Positions 54,677 through 64,000 of a DNA stretch of 64,000 nt are shown one piece after another (position 1 is the stretch's first letter; every line of letters begins with the position of its first letter). Below the pieces are notes generated by a model. The model searched no databases, was not told the origin of the DNA, and saw nothing but the letters and a program-made list of their open reading frames with translations. The position numbers and the translations under genes were made by a program. This DNA comes from Phialocephala subalpina (Eukaryota; Ascomycota; Leotiomycetes; Helotiales; Mollisiaceae): positions 14,280 through 78,279 of the forward strand of contig FJOG01000058.1 in the NCBI GenBank assembly GCA_900073065.1, written 5' to 3'.

Positions 54677-56422
54677 ATGGCGGACATCATTCGAGAAGCG
54701 CCTCTGGGCCACGTCCTCCGTCTGCTATCTAGCAATCGACTCTTTCAGTACCCAGAAGAGCGAGCTGATTTCGTCCTCCCTGCACAATATGTCGCTCAAC
54801 TCAATGCTAGCGATGAGAAGCAGCAACCAATCTCACGCACACCAACCTCGACTTCCTCATCAGATGCGGAAACTGATCTCGAAAGTCTCGGCATGTCCCG
54901 AACCAAGAGCAGAGCAGAGACCATGCCATACAGCAACGAGCGATTCGAAGCAGAGCAACAACTAGCACTCGAGCGCACGAAGACCATTCCTATTGTGCCG
55001 AAGAAGACGAGCGATGGAATCATCCTCGTCGACTGGTACACTACCGATGACCCCGCCAACCCTCAGAATTGGTCCAGCGGCAAGAGAGCTTTCGTCACAT
55101 TTGTAATGTGTGCCTACACTTGGGTTGTTTATACCGGATCATCTATCTATGCTGCCAGTGAGGGAGGTGTCATGGAGCAGTTCACTGTCAACCCCACCGA
55201 AGCTGTCCTGCCCTTGTCCCTCTACGTCTTAGCGTATGGTGTCGGACCTCTTATCTTTGCTCCTCTCAGCGAGATTCCTATCATCGGACGGAACTCTATC
55301 TACTACTTGACATTCATCTTGTTCTTCGCCTTGTCATTCCCGACCGCTGTCGTCGATAACTTTGCCGGCCTCTTAGTTTTGCGATTTCTCCAAGGATTCT
55401 TTGGTAGCCCAGCTCTGGCAAATGCGGGGGCAACTTTCTCCGACATGTACTCGCTGTTGTACGTGCCGTATACACTCTCTTGGTGGGTATTTGCAGCATG
55501 GGGAGGACCGGCTCTTGGGCCTTTGATGGCTGGTTTTGCAGTCTCGGCCGAGAACTGGAGGTGGTCGCTTTGGGAAATCGTCTGGATGGCAGCACCAATG
55601 CTCATCATTCTCCTCACCGTCACACCAGAGACCTCGACGCCAAACATCCTACTCAGACGCGCCCAACGACTTCGAAAGCTCACCGGAGACTCTCGACTCC
55701 AAGCTCAAAGTGAGATCGATCAACGTCATCTTACCGTCACTGGTATTGCTATCGACGCACTTATCAAACCCATCGAGATCACCATCAAAGACCCAGCAAT
55801 CTTCTTCGTCAACGTCTACACTGCGCTATTTTATGGGATCTATTACACGTTCTTCGAAGTGTTTCCTCTCGTCTTTCCTCCTATGTATGGCTTCAACCTC
55901 GGAGAAATCGGCCTCGCATTCCTCGCCTGCCAAGTCGGAGCAACCCTAGGTGTGATCATCTACTTCTCCTACTTGCATTGGTACATGATACCCGATAACA
56001 TCAAAAACGGTCTCCGACAACAAGAACATCGCCTTGTGCCCGCAATCTGTGGTTCTTTTCTCCTCCCCACCGGTCTCTTCCTATTCGCCTGGACATCGAG
56101 ACCAGATATTCACTGGATCGTACCCCTCATCGGTGTCGTAATCTTCGTCCTCGGCACTTTCCTCATTCTTCAAAGTATCTTCGTTTATGTCCCGCTTTCC
56201 TATCCGAAGTACGCTGCTTCGTTGTTCGCTGGCAACGATTTGTGTCGGTCTGCAATGGCTGCGGGGTCGATTATGTACGCACGACCCCTCTTCATCAACC
56301 TAGGCATTGGAAAGGGCGTCAGTGTCCTCGCTGGATTGAGCACGTTGGGGATCTTTGGCATGGTCGCTATTTACCTCACGGGTGCGAAGCTGAGAGCTAG
56401 ATCTAAGTTTGCGCAATCTTAG
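54677..56422 (+). CDS. MFS multidrug transporter, DHA1, FLR1/benomyl-resistance-like
   Basis: Plasma-membrane drug:H+ antiporter of the group that exports azoles, benomyl or cycloheximide. One exon, 581 residues, no lesions. A long acidic and Ser/Thr-rich N-terminus (about 115 residues) precedes IILVDWYTTDDPANPQNWSS, whose DPxNPxNW is the group hallmark. Twelve helices follow. LSLYVLAYGVGPLIFAPLSE is helix 2 into motif A, and GRNSIYYLTFILFF follows; the loop has IPIIGRN, a variant of GRR. FLQGFFGSPALANAGATFSD is the antiporter region. PMYGFNLGEIGLAFLACQVG and FVYVPLSYPKYAASLFAGND are later landmarks. The start is the first ATG of the frame. Confidence 0.92.
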   Translation: MADIIREAPLGHVLRLLSSNRLFQYPEERADFVLPAQYVAQLNASDEKQQPISRTPTSTSSSDAETDLESLGMSRTKSRAETMPYSNERFEAEQQLALERTKTIPIVPKKTSDGIILVDWYTTDDPANPQNWSSGKRAFVTFVMCAYTWVVYTGSSIYAASEGGVMEQFTVNPTEAVLPLSLYVLAYGVGPLIFAPLSEIPIIGRNSIYYLTFILFFALSFPTAVVDNFAGLLVLRFLQGFFGSPALANAGATFSDMYSLLYVPYTLSWWVFAAWGGPALGPLMAGFAVSAENWRWSLWEIVWMAAPMLIILLTVTPETSTPNILLRRAQRLRKLTGDSRLQAQSEIDQRHLTVTGIAIDALIKPIEITIKDPAIFFVNVYTALFYGIYYTFFEVFPLVFPPMYGFNLGEIGLAFLACQVGATLGVIIYFSYLHWYMIPDNIKNGLRQQEHRLVPAICGSFLLPTGLFLFAWTSRPDIHWIVPLIGVVIFVLGTFLILQSIFVYVPLSYPKYAASLFAGNDLCRSAMAAGSIMYARPLFINLGIGKGVSVLAGLSTLGIFGMVAIYLTGAKLRARSKFAQS

Positions 56423-57099
56423 ATGGACATCTTCGTTCGCTCCTGAAATTGCCGTGTCGAACACCATGAAATGGTGAACGACGTACAGTATCTTGAATTA
56501 AGGTCTTGGTTTTTGTACATTTTGCGTTCCTTGCTTGCTTTTCTGTTTCAGATCCTTCTCATTTGGAGATACCTTGTATTAGTACGCTGCTTTCTTGCTT
56601 TGGGTTGCTGGCGTTTTCGATACTGCGTCAATAGAGAAAACTTAGAGTTTAGAGAGTAATAGAAAGTTGAATAACTAGAAATAATATAATGCATGCCCTT
56701 CTACACAACTCTTGGACTGCTCGTTGTGCAGCAGCTACCAGTCCCCTGACTTCAAGCTACATAGTTTGAGTATGGACGCAGACTCTAGACTCCAGATCAA
56801 ACTAAGTCTCTGTCCAAAATGCTTCACAACATTCGATTGTTTTCAACATCGGCGTTCACTGAGAAGTGCGATGGCGGGGCAAGGATTACCCCGCACTTAA
56901 CGAGTAAACACGTCGCTAAGTTTCTAGGCTTTAACAGCTATAATTATAGGCTTTATTCGCTAAATTTTCGGGCTACGATCACTAAAACAATGGCACAGCT
57001 TACGCTAGCTGAACTAAACCTTTTCATTCTCTCGCCACAACTTCATTCAAAGTGCATAAAATTCAGCGAATCTGGTATTACTATTACTATTTATCTCCC
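56423..57099. other. Intergenic
   Basis: 677 bp between converging genes, so mainly 3' flanks. No gene recognised. Confidence 0.45.
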
Positions 57100-60000
57100 T
57101 CATCTTCTCATACTCAAAAGCTCATGCCCATCACTAAAACTATCCGCACCCTGCGAAGCCCTCTTTCCCCCATCCAGGCCATCCACAAGTTCAATCCCCC
57201 ACCTCGTATCCCCATGACTGCCTTGGAAGTACCCAATAACCGCCTTCGTATCCTCGCTCCCCGGCTGCGTATATCCCGATCCCTTTGCATTTTCCGCAAG
57301 GAGTTGATTCTGCTCTACCATTGCTCGAAGCTTTGGACTGTCATACACCAATGCTAGAACAGATGCTAGAGAATCGACGTCTCTTGGTAAGGTCTTAAAA
57401 TAATTGTGGTCGACGAGGAAGATGACGACGGTGATGAAAGCTAGACAGACGAGGATACCTAGACAGATTGCTACTGCCGCGATGGACATGTCCAATCTAT
57501 ACGCTGGTTTCGAAAGAGTTGCTCGCACCACATTGCTGACATTTGCTGAACTATTCGAGTCCTGGTATGCTGAAATCCCTTTCAGATCTGCGTTTACAAT
57601 AGGACCCAGATCTCCCGGAAGACTGTAATTCAAGAGCTGATAGGCGCGCCCACCTCCACTTGCTGAATTCTCAGCGACAAAATGTTGAAAAAAGGTCGTG
57701 AAGACTGAGCTTGCGCTAGTCTCCAGTATAGAAGGGTCCAACAATGCCGAGATGTTTCCATTCAAAGAAGTCCAAATAGCGTAGGACATCAAGTCGGCAT
57801 TGAGACCGGGCATCTTGATGCTGTACATGCGATCATGGAGGGGCTCGTCCTCATAGCCCCATCTCGAAGTGGATACGAAGCGTTGGGAGTCTGCCGCACC
57901 AAGCATTGCATCCATGAACAGATAACCATAACTAGATGATGTTAGACGTAGCCTCTTAGCAAGGGTCCTCGACATCAAGCCTTACCTGACTGTTATGTTC
58001 ACCGTCCAGCCCACATGGTATAATCCCAATGGTTGGACTGTTCCATTGGCACCCGGTGTGGTATTATGCTTGAGGTAGTAGTCGCTCCAGGCAGGCTGAT
58101 GCGCTTCCGGTTGCTCCAGTAGTTCGAAATCAACAACAGATTCATCCTCTTGTTTCACTGTCACTTCCGCTCTGGAAGACTCAATCACGGGCTGACAAGT
58201 CAGCACATTCACCTCCGGTATCTCTGACCAAAGAAATGGCCCCGAGGTCTGATTGACCTGCGTCCATTGCCATGGAAAAGGCTTACCCACGACCCACTTG
58301 ACTGTGATGTTTCGTGAAAGTGAGCCGCGGCCGTCCACAGTTTCGTCTTGAGCACCATGTCCAGGATGACTTAGTATCAGGTCCTCTGCAACTCCCAGAG
58401 GTGCCCAATAACCGAGAGCTGTGAGGCCAGGTTCGCCATCGGTCTCGTTTGCACAGCATTGGACTCTCGATGGATTTGAGAAGAAGGTACTTGCTGATCC
58501 GGTCGAGGTATTTGTATCGGAGGACAACCAGAAATACGTTTCCACCTCGCCTCCAAAGAAAGAACCAAGTTCGTATCCTTTCTTGTATTTTCTTGCGGTA
58601 TCATCAACTGAAGAAAGATTCCAAACAGAACTATTTGTCAAGTCCCATGTATAGAGCCAGTTGCTCACGTTTCTCATGTCAACCGGTTGGCACTCCAGTC
58701 TGCCTCGCAAGCCAAACGTCTCGAGAGTGATATTTGCGGACTCATTCGGGATAGAAGCATCTGAAGCACTGGGTGTTGTCACAGATGAGCTGCTCACGTT
58801 GATAGGTGTGAAGCTCCAGTCGGATTGTGTCCAGGGAAGATTTGCTCCAGCGTACGAAAGCTCGTTGACAGCTCCATACATCCAGCTTAGGAACACTTCA
58901 CTATCTCCATATAACTGAGATAGTATCGAGTAATCTTCAGGGTCCCCAGAATCAGGATCGTCTGGAACAGGGACATTGAAAACCTGAGGAACATCGCGCA
59001 GCATTAAGGTTCGAGGCAATTCAACATTGCTCTGTCGGCTCCCAATATTCCGTTGCCACAAGGCAGACATGCTGACGGTAACTATTCATGGTCAAACACG
59101 GAGCATCAAATTCGCCAAAAGGTTGACTTACAGACATCCACAAGTGCTGCACCGATACAAACAAATGCCAACAACCAGTGGCGATGGCGGGCTGCTTTCC
59201 ATACTGAATACACTGGCGGAAGGGTATTATAGGACAAGGCTGGTCCAGCAGAGAGAGCAACAGGCCGTTTTGCCATACTGACATACGGCTGCACTCGCTT
59301 GAAAGTACTTTCAAGTCCTCTCCACCAGAATCTGACACCCACTGCGACAAGAGTCGGGATTATTGAATACGGCGCCAGCGAAGTGACGTAAAGATTCTTG
59401 AAGGTGATCGAATGCGAATACACTAGACCGGTTTCATAGAGTCCAGGTATTCGAGACTTTGCAAACAGAACGCTCAAGGCGGTTATCAAAGATGCAAGTG
59501 CTAGAATGAGGGACAAGCCACCCCATCCCTTGAGGACGAACGGACGCCAATCCTTCGAGTACGCCTTGGCAGGCGGCGGTGGGAAAGCTTTCGAAGCTGG
59601 AAGCAGTCAGTCGATGAGCTCGTATAAAAGCACACTCCATCCCCTAGTATTGCCTGGACTTTCTGTCTGAGATCTCTTAAAAGAAAAGCAGCCAGGAATT
59701 CCTGGTGAGGCTAGCTGCTGAAAGAATTTGACGCGTACGAAGGTCAGAAAGGTGACATACAATCTTGTTCCATGCCTCTATCGTCAACCATGAGACTCCC
59801 ACGATCTAGAGCAAAGGTCAAGGCTTCCAATTTCTTCCTAATCAGAACATCAGGTAAGCGATCGAGACCTCGAAAGTGAGAGGAAGTCGCCTCAAGCTTC
59901 AGAAGTGAGGTTACCGCCGCAGCTGGTCCGGGATCCCGATCTAAGTTCAACGGTCGACGTGAAAGTCTGGAGTGATAGAAAACCAGAGCAGTCAGGATGG

Positions 60001-61879
60001 AAGTGCCCAGAAGGATAACCGCTAGAGTTGCCCCGATTCCGAAACTTGCAACGATCCTCTGTTTACTTTTTGTTGTCGACCCGAGTAGAGAGGGCGAGGT
60101 CACTGGCGTGCTTTTCCCGTATGCAGCAAGTACTGACTCCCCGAAGAAGCGTTGTGCTACCTGCTGAGCTTTCATGACGATCTCTTGATCATCAAGCATG
60201 GCGTCGACGTCGTAACCATACATGGCAGCAAGTGGAAGTGCTGGACCGACGTAGGATCTTCCTTGTCCACTTACGTTGAGTTTGTCCATCCAGTAATTGC
60301 TGAAAAAAGCGTCGTCGAACATTGTAAAATTGAGGTGAGCTGAAGGCACAGTACTGGTGCTTTTGTTGAACAATTTTTCGTTGAGTCCAAGTGATGTGTT
60401 GAGGCTTGAGACGGCAACATCGACACTCAAGTTAGCTGAAAAATAGTTTGTGTTGCATAAATAGCTGCGAAGTCGGAACCCAGTGGTGTTCGTTATGATT
60501 GTAGTGCCGTTGATGTAGTAATCTTCATTGCTATATGTTACATTAAAAGGTGTGTTGATGCCCAGAATGTAGCGGCCCTGGCATTCTTGGGATACGTTCG
60601 TCAATGAAGTTTGGTTGTATTGACTCGTCATCATGCTTGTTGAGAAATCCGATGCGGAAATCGCAGTACTGACCCACCAGGCGCCGGCCTCCTTGATCGG
60701 GTAATACGTTGGTAGAGACTCGGTATACGTTGGGGCGCTTTCGAGTGGATTGGGCGTTGGAGCTGCCCCAACCGCAACTTCGACTCCCACCGTGCAGCCG
60801 TCTTCGGATGAGAGCTGAAAGGATGTTTGAGCTAGGTTGTTTAAGGTCATTGGCATACAATCCAGCTGGACTTGGAGAACAGGCGTGTTTGCAGTCCAGT
60901 TCTGAGGGGTTTCGGGCACTGTCGCTCCTAAGGGTGCTTCGCTTAACGTTGATGTCCAAAAAGGAGTGATGGTGTGGTTGTCGGTCAGCCAGACAGAAGT
61001 ACTCAGATTCAAGACCAACGCTGAGACGGTTTTGAAGTATGTCTCATCATCTGGGCTGATTGGCAGCGTGGCATTCTGTATCGATTGAAAGGTCCTGAAA
61101 GTTGATCTTTCTGACATAGGAGTCAACTCGGAAGATAGAAATGCTGCTGATAGCGGGGAGAGGACGAAAGATCCGACAATGTTCATGATCGCTGCATAGA
61201 ACAATGTCTGGCTCAGTAGACCACCATTCTTCTTGCGGCTCAAGGCATCGATTGGATCGTTCCACCAGGATCGAGATGTCGCCAAGACAGTGGTTGCCGC
61301 ATTTCCTGGGCAAGGACTCGACAACCGGGCGAAAACCTCTGTTCGACGAACATCTTCCAACAACAAAGTCTCCAAGATGACAAAGAGGACAGCGACGAGT
61401 GTTGGCGTGAACCTCCAGCCAAAAAGCAATATAGAGCTGCCATTATCATCACCTAGTCCACTCCGAGACCATGATAACCAAGTTAAGAGGATGATTATGA
61501 CGGCGAGAGCTGTCGAGATGATACCAAGAATGAGTAGGTAGCTCAATCGTAACGTATACGGAATCCAATCATGTGATACAAGAGTTTGATCGATAGCATA
61601 TGGCGATTCTTTCACAGGCGTGTGTGAAAGGGTCTCATAGGTTGTTGACGTGATATCCAGGGCAGAAACCTTCAAAGTTGAGATCGTGGCATCTTTGCTC
61701 TCTAGGGGAGATGCTCCCGTGATTCCAGAAGCCGGACTGTGAATGAATGGCTCATTCTCAGGTCCATCAAAGTTGGGACTCCAGATCGTTGCATCATTCG
61801 AGGATATAGCGCTCACTCGATCACTGTGAGATTCGAAACTCGAGGGTAATGGGCGTCGTTTGACACGGTAACCATCCAT
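57100..61879 (-). CDS. Large DUF3433 membrane protein
   Basis: Multi-pass membrane protein with two DUF3433 regions; function unknown. Four exons, 61879-59761, 59596-59132, 59081-57986 and 57931-57100, join in phase to 1,503 residues, on the long side for the family. A 110-residue polar head precedes the first helices (YTLRLSYLLILGIISTALAV, then FGWRFTPTLVAVLFVILETL). A long, N-glycosylated extracellular segment follows, with many N-x-S/T sites. In the middle, KDWRPFVLKGWGGLSLILAL and KRVQPYVSMAKRPVALSAGP mark the second DUF3433 region. A second glycosylated segment ends with a helix AAVAICLGILVCLAFITVVI and a cytosolic tail containing YDSPKLRAMVEQNQLL. No lesions. The first intron is 164 nt, longer than most here. 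Confidence 0.88.
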
Positions 61880-63685
61880 GACACGGCAGCTGTTTATGAT
61901 AGCGGAGTCGATGACGACACTAGCAGCAATAGCTCATGCATTGGTCCTGGATATGATTGATGGAAATCAAGAGTCAAGTCTTCGAAAGGTTTTGTCGTTG
62001 AGTATGAGAAGGATTGAAGGAGGCGCATATAAGCTTTGGATCAAACTTGGAGCCTCATGCTGTGCCGCAACAGCCTCACCCAGGGACTGCATGAGGCAGA
62101 GACAATCATTGGTGTGTTGAACCCGATTGCACAGCCTCAACGTTTTCGCCCAATCGTGAAACCCAAAAACTTCACCGCTGCAGTAAGCATGCACTATGGA
62201 ACGAAAATAGAATCCAGGATGTGGCGCCATTTGAGCGTCAAGATCAGCACAAATGAGAAATGCTCACACCATATAGTGCTCCGGTATCAGATTGACTTGT
62301 AACTTCACGAGGCCATTCCACTTTTCACAAGTGTGTCTGCTCAAAATTCTGAGCAGTCGTCCCACTTTCAGGGCATTCGTGACCCCGCACCTCGCTTGAC
62401 ACACTGGAATTGTAACCATCGAGCCCTGAAAACAATCTGACTTCGACGGAAGAATAAAATACTTTTCGATTTACATGTCAGATATTTCCAATACAGGCGA
62501 ACTTTCACATACGGCCGAATGTGTACACAGAATGCCAAAGTTACGAAGTCAATAATAAAAGCCGAACAGTAAAAGGAGGCAGGAGAACTTTCGCTCGCTT
62601 AACTCGACTCTCCCTGAATTTGAACTTTGGGAACAATTTACATCGAAGGAACATGATTCCAAAATCGAATGTTGCGAACTAGACTCTCTGATAAAGTGAT
62701 AGTGATCGCTCTGCATCATATAAAATTATGATGAAGCTCTGTCTCACGATGCTGCTTATTGGTCACGTGTAAGTTACTCGATCCCCTTCCGATTCGAAAT
62801 TTCCTCCCAACTGATTCAAGATGAATGGAAAATACAAAACTGGACCACCTCGATTTTTAGGATTCCGTTTTAATATTTAGAAGCAAATTCGAGGGAAAAA
62901 GAATAAGGAAGTTCAATTGATTCGCGTGTCGTGAAGGTCACCGCCAATCTTCGCTTCCACCACAAAAAAAAAAGAAACATACAACAGTAGGGATTCGCTG
63001 GTGGTCACCCACCCAACTACTAGTCTACCGATCTGAGGCTTATGTATGGCAGAGCGGACGGGATGCCCAGTTTTCCTCAGTCTATGGTCGTATGTTGCAG
63101 TTAATCTCACTATTTTACATTATATAACCTGGTCTTCTTTAGTTTACGGTCCTTCACAATCAATCGTAGATCAATGATTGGTTTTCCGAACCCCAAGACC
63201 AAGAGTTTTCGTTACCGCTTCTCGATGAGACTCACTAATCGAGGACGCACAAGCTCGAGCACCGAGCTGCAGAACAAATCTGCAGGTACAGCTCTTACGT
63301 CGTCATCTTCACCCCCCATTGCTCCTTCAGCTCCTCATGCCTCCTTTGCAAGCGCTCGGCACGCTCGAAACGACTTCCTCTCAACCTTGTGTTTATAACA
63401 AGCTTTCTTCCCTGTCAGAGCTACGTAAAACATGCAACCCCGATCTGATCTGCGATCCAAATTACCCAAACAGGCAAGTACCTACTAACCACCCCCAATC
63501 TTACTTTACCATCCTGCCAATGAGTACCAACAACCAACCACTTGAATAATGGAAACAGAGCAGTGAGAAGGATTGAATTGGGCTGCAGGAGGTATGTTCC
63601 ATCGAGCGTACATAAATACAATGGCTGGAGCTCCTCCCTTCGACGTCCTTGATCGCCTACCACACGCTCACCAGATTCTCATATC
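61880..63685. other. Intergenic
   Basis: 1.8 kb between divergent genes. No gene recognised; short frames here (for example 63174-63398) are Ser-rich and featureless. Confidence 0.45.
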
Positions 63686-64000
63686 ATGACTGACAGCGCG
63701 ACAGTCATCGCGTTGATAGTCTCTCTTTTTGCGCTCTTCGTGTCTTTCCTACAGCTGATCGGTCAAATATTCGGCACAGCAGACGGCTACCGACGCTGCA
63801 GAAGACCCTTCATCGAGCCCTAGTGCATTTTCACTAGAGGTCATTGGCTGTGGTCAGAGTTTCGGTATGAAACATTCTACACAACGCCCGAGATTCTACT
63901 CGTAGAGAACTCGGCATCGACTGGGACACCGACAGCCAACCATCTCTGGGGATTGGACTTGCCGCATTTCAATGCGCGCTCGAAACGTGTGCAACTTCGC
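63686..64000 (+). pseudogene. 5' part of a modular fungal protein with early stop, cut by window end
   Basis: The ATG at 63686 gives MTDSATVIALIVSLFALFV, a single hydrophobic helix, followed by GTADGYRRCRRPFIEP. Codon 46 is TAG (63821-63823). The frame stays open afterwards to the end of the window: CIFTRGHWLWSEFRYETFYT, then TPEILLVENSAS. This N-terminal layout, a short helix, GTADGYRRC and then a Trp-rich W-E-FRYE block, is one I associate with large fungal proteins of unknown function. In relatives a Trp is expected near the stop, so TGG to TAG is likely. The rest of the gene lies outside the window. Confidence 0.6.

Noticed and set aside
57404..58918. Several plus-strand frames of 70-90 codons
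   Set aside because: Antisense shadows of the DUF3433 gene.
1..64000. tRNA, rRNA or CRISPR array
   Set aside because: I saw no cloverleaf with A and B boxes, no rRNA-like stretch and no regularly spaced repeats; the repeats found are transposon or microsatellite type.

Overview
The window is nuclear DNA of a filamentous ascomycete (Pezizomycotina). Genes carry 0-5 short introns of about 43-165 nt with GTRAGT-like donors and CTRAY branch points. The families are typical of that group: Zn2Cys6 regulators, MFS drug and anion transporters, RTA1, NCS1, Git3-type GPCR, UstYa-like, DUF3433 and NmrA. The AT-rich blocks look like transposons altered by repeat-induced point mutation (RIP). A leotiomycete is my best guess, but only a guess. 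I saw no rRNA, tRNA or CRISPR array.

Layout. 1-1110 is an AT-rich decayed repeat. 1901-9709 reads as a small catabolic locus: intact D-2-hydroxyacid dehydrogenase, dead Zn2Cys6 regulator, broken FAD amine/amino-acid oxidase, intact ACS-type MFS transporter. 9934-10735 is a hypothetical gene cut by a run of N. 11169-16282 holds a secreted berberine-bridge-type FAD oxidase divergent from an NCS1 purine/cytosine permease. 16455-19850 is a tandem duplication of an unknown gene, dead in both copies. 20477-32212 holds a ZZ-finger gene, a carboxylesterase split by a 516-bp hAT-type MITE, a DHA1 transporter, an RTA1 protein, an intact Zn2Cys6 regulator and a zinc-type alcohol dehydrogenase. 33264-40465 holds a secreted-protein pseudogene split by a 482-bp Tc1/mariner-like element, an MFS transporter divergent from a TauD dioxygenase, and an NmrA pseudogene. 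41770-48056 holds a P-loop gene fragment, a damaged UstYa-like gene and a 3.5-kb hAT transposon. 48947-64000 is healthier: GNAT, SDR, GPCR, a FLR1-like MFS, a 1,503-residue DUF3433 membrane protein, and the start of a broken modular gene.

The main pattern is decay. About ten genes carry premature stops, frameshifts or insertions, next to intact transporters and enzymes. Many of the stops can be explained by C-to-T or G-to-A changes (CAG to TAG, TGG to TAG, CAA to TAA), as in the transposons. Three short-range transposon insertions have readable ends and target-site duplications, so their pre-insertion states are clear. I did not find a convincing new biological system. The best leads are the three insertions, the half-dead catabolic locus and the doubly dead tandem duplication. 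Frameshifts in homopolymers could be assembly errors and need read support.
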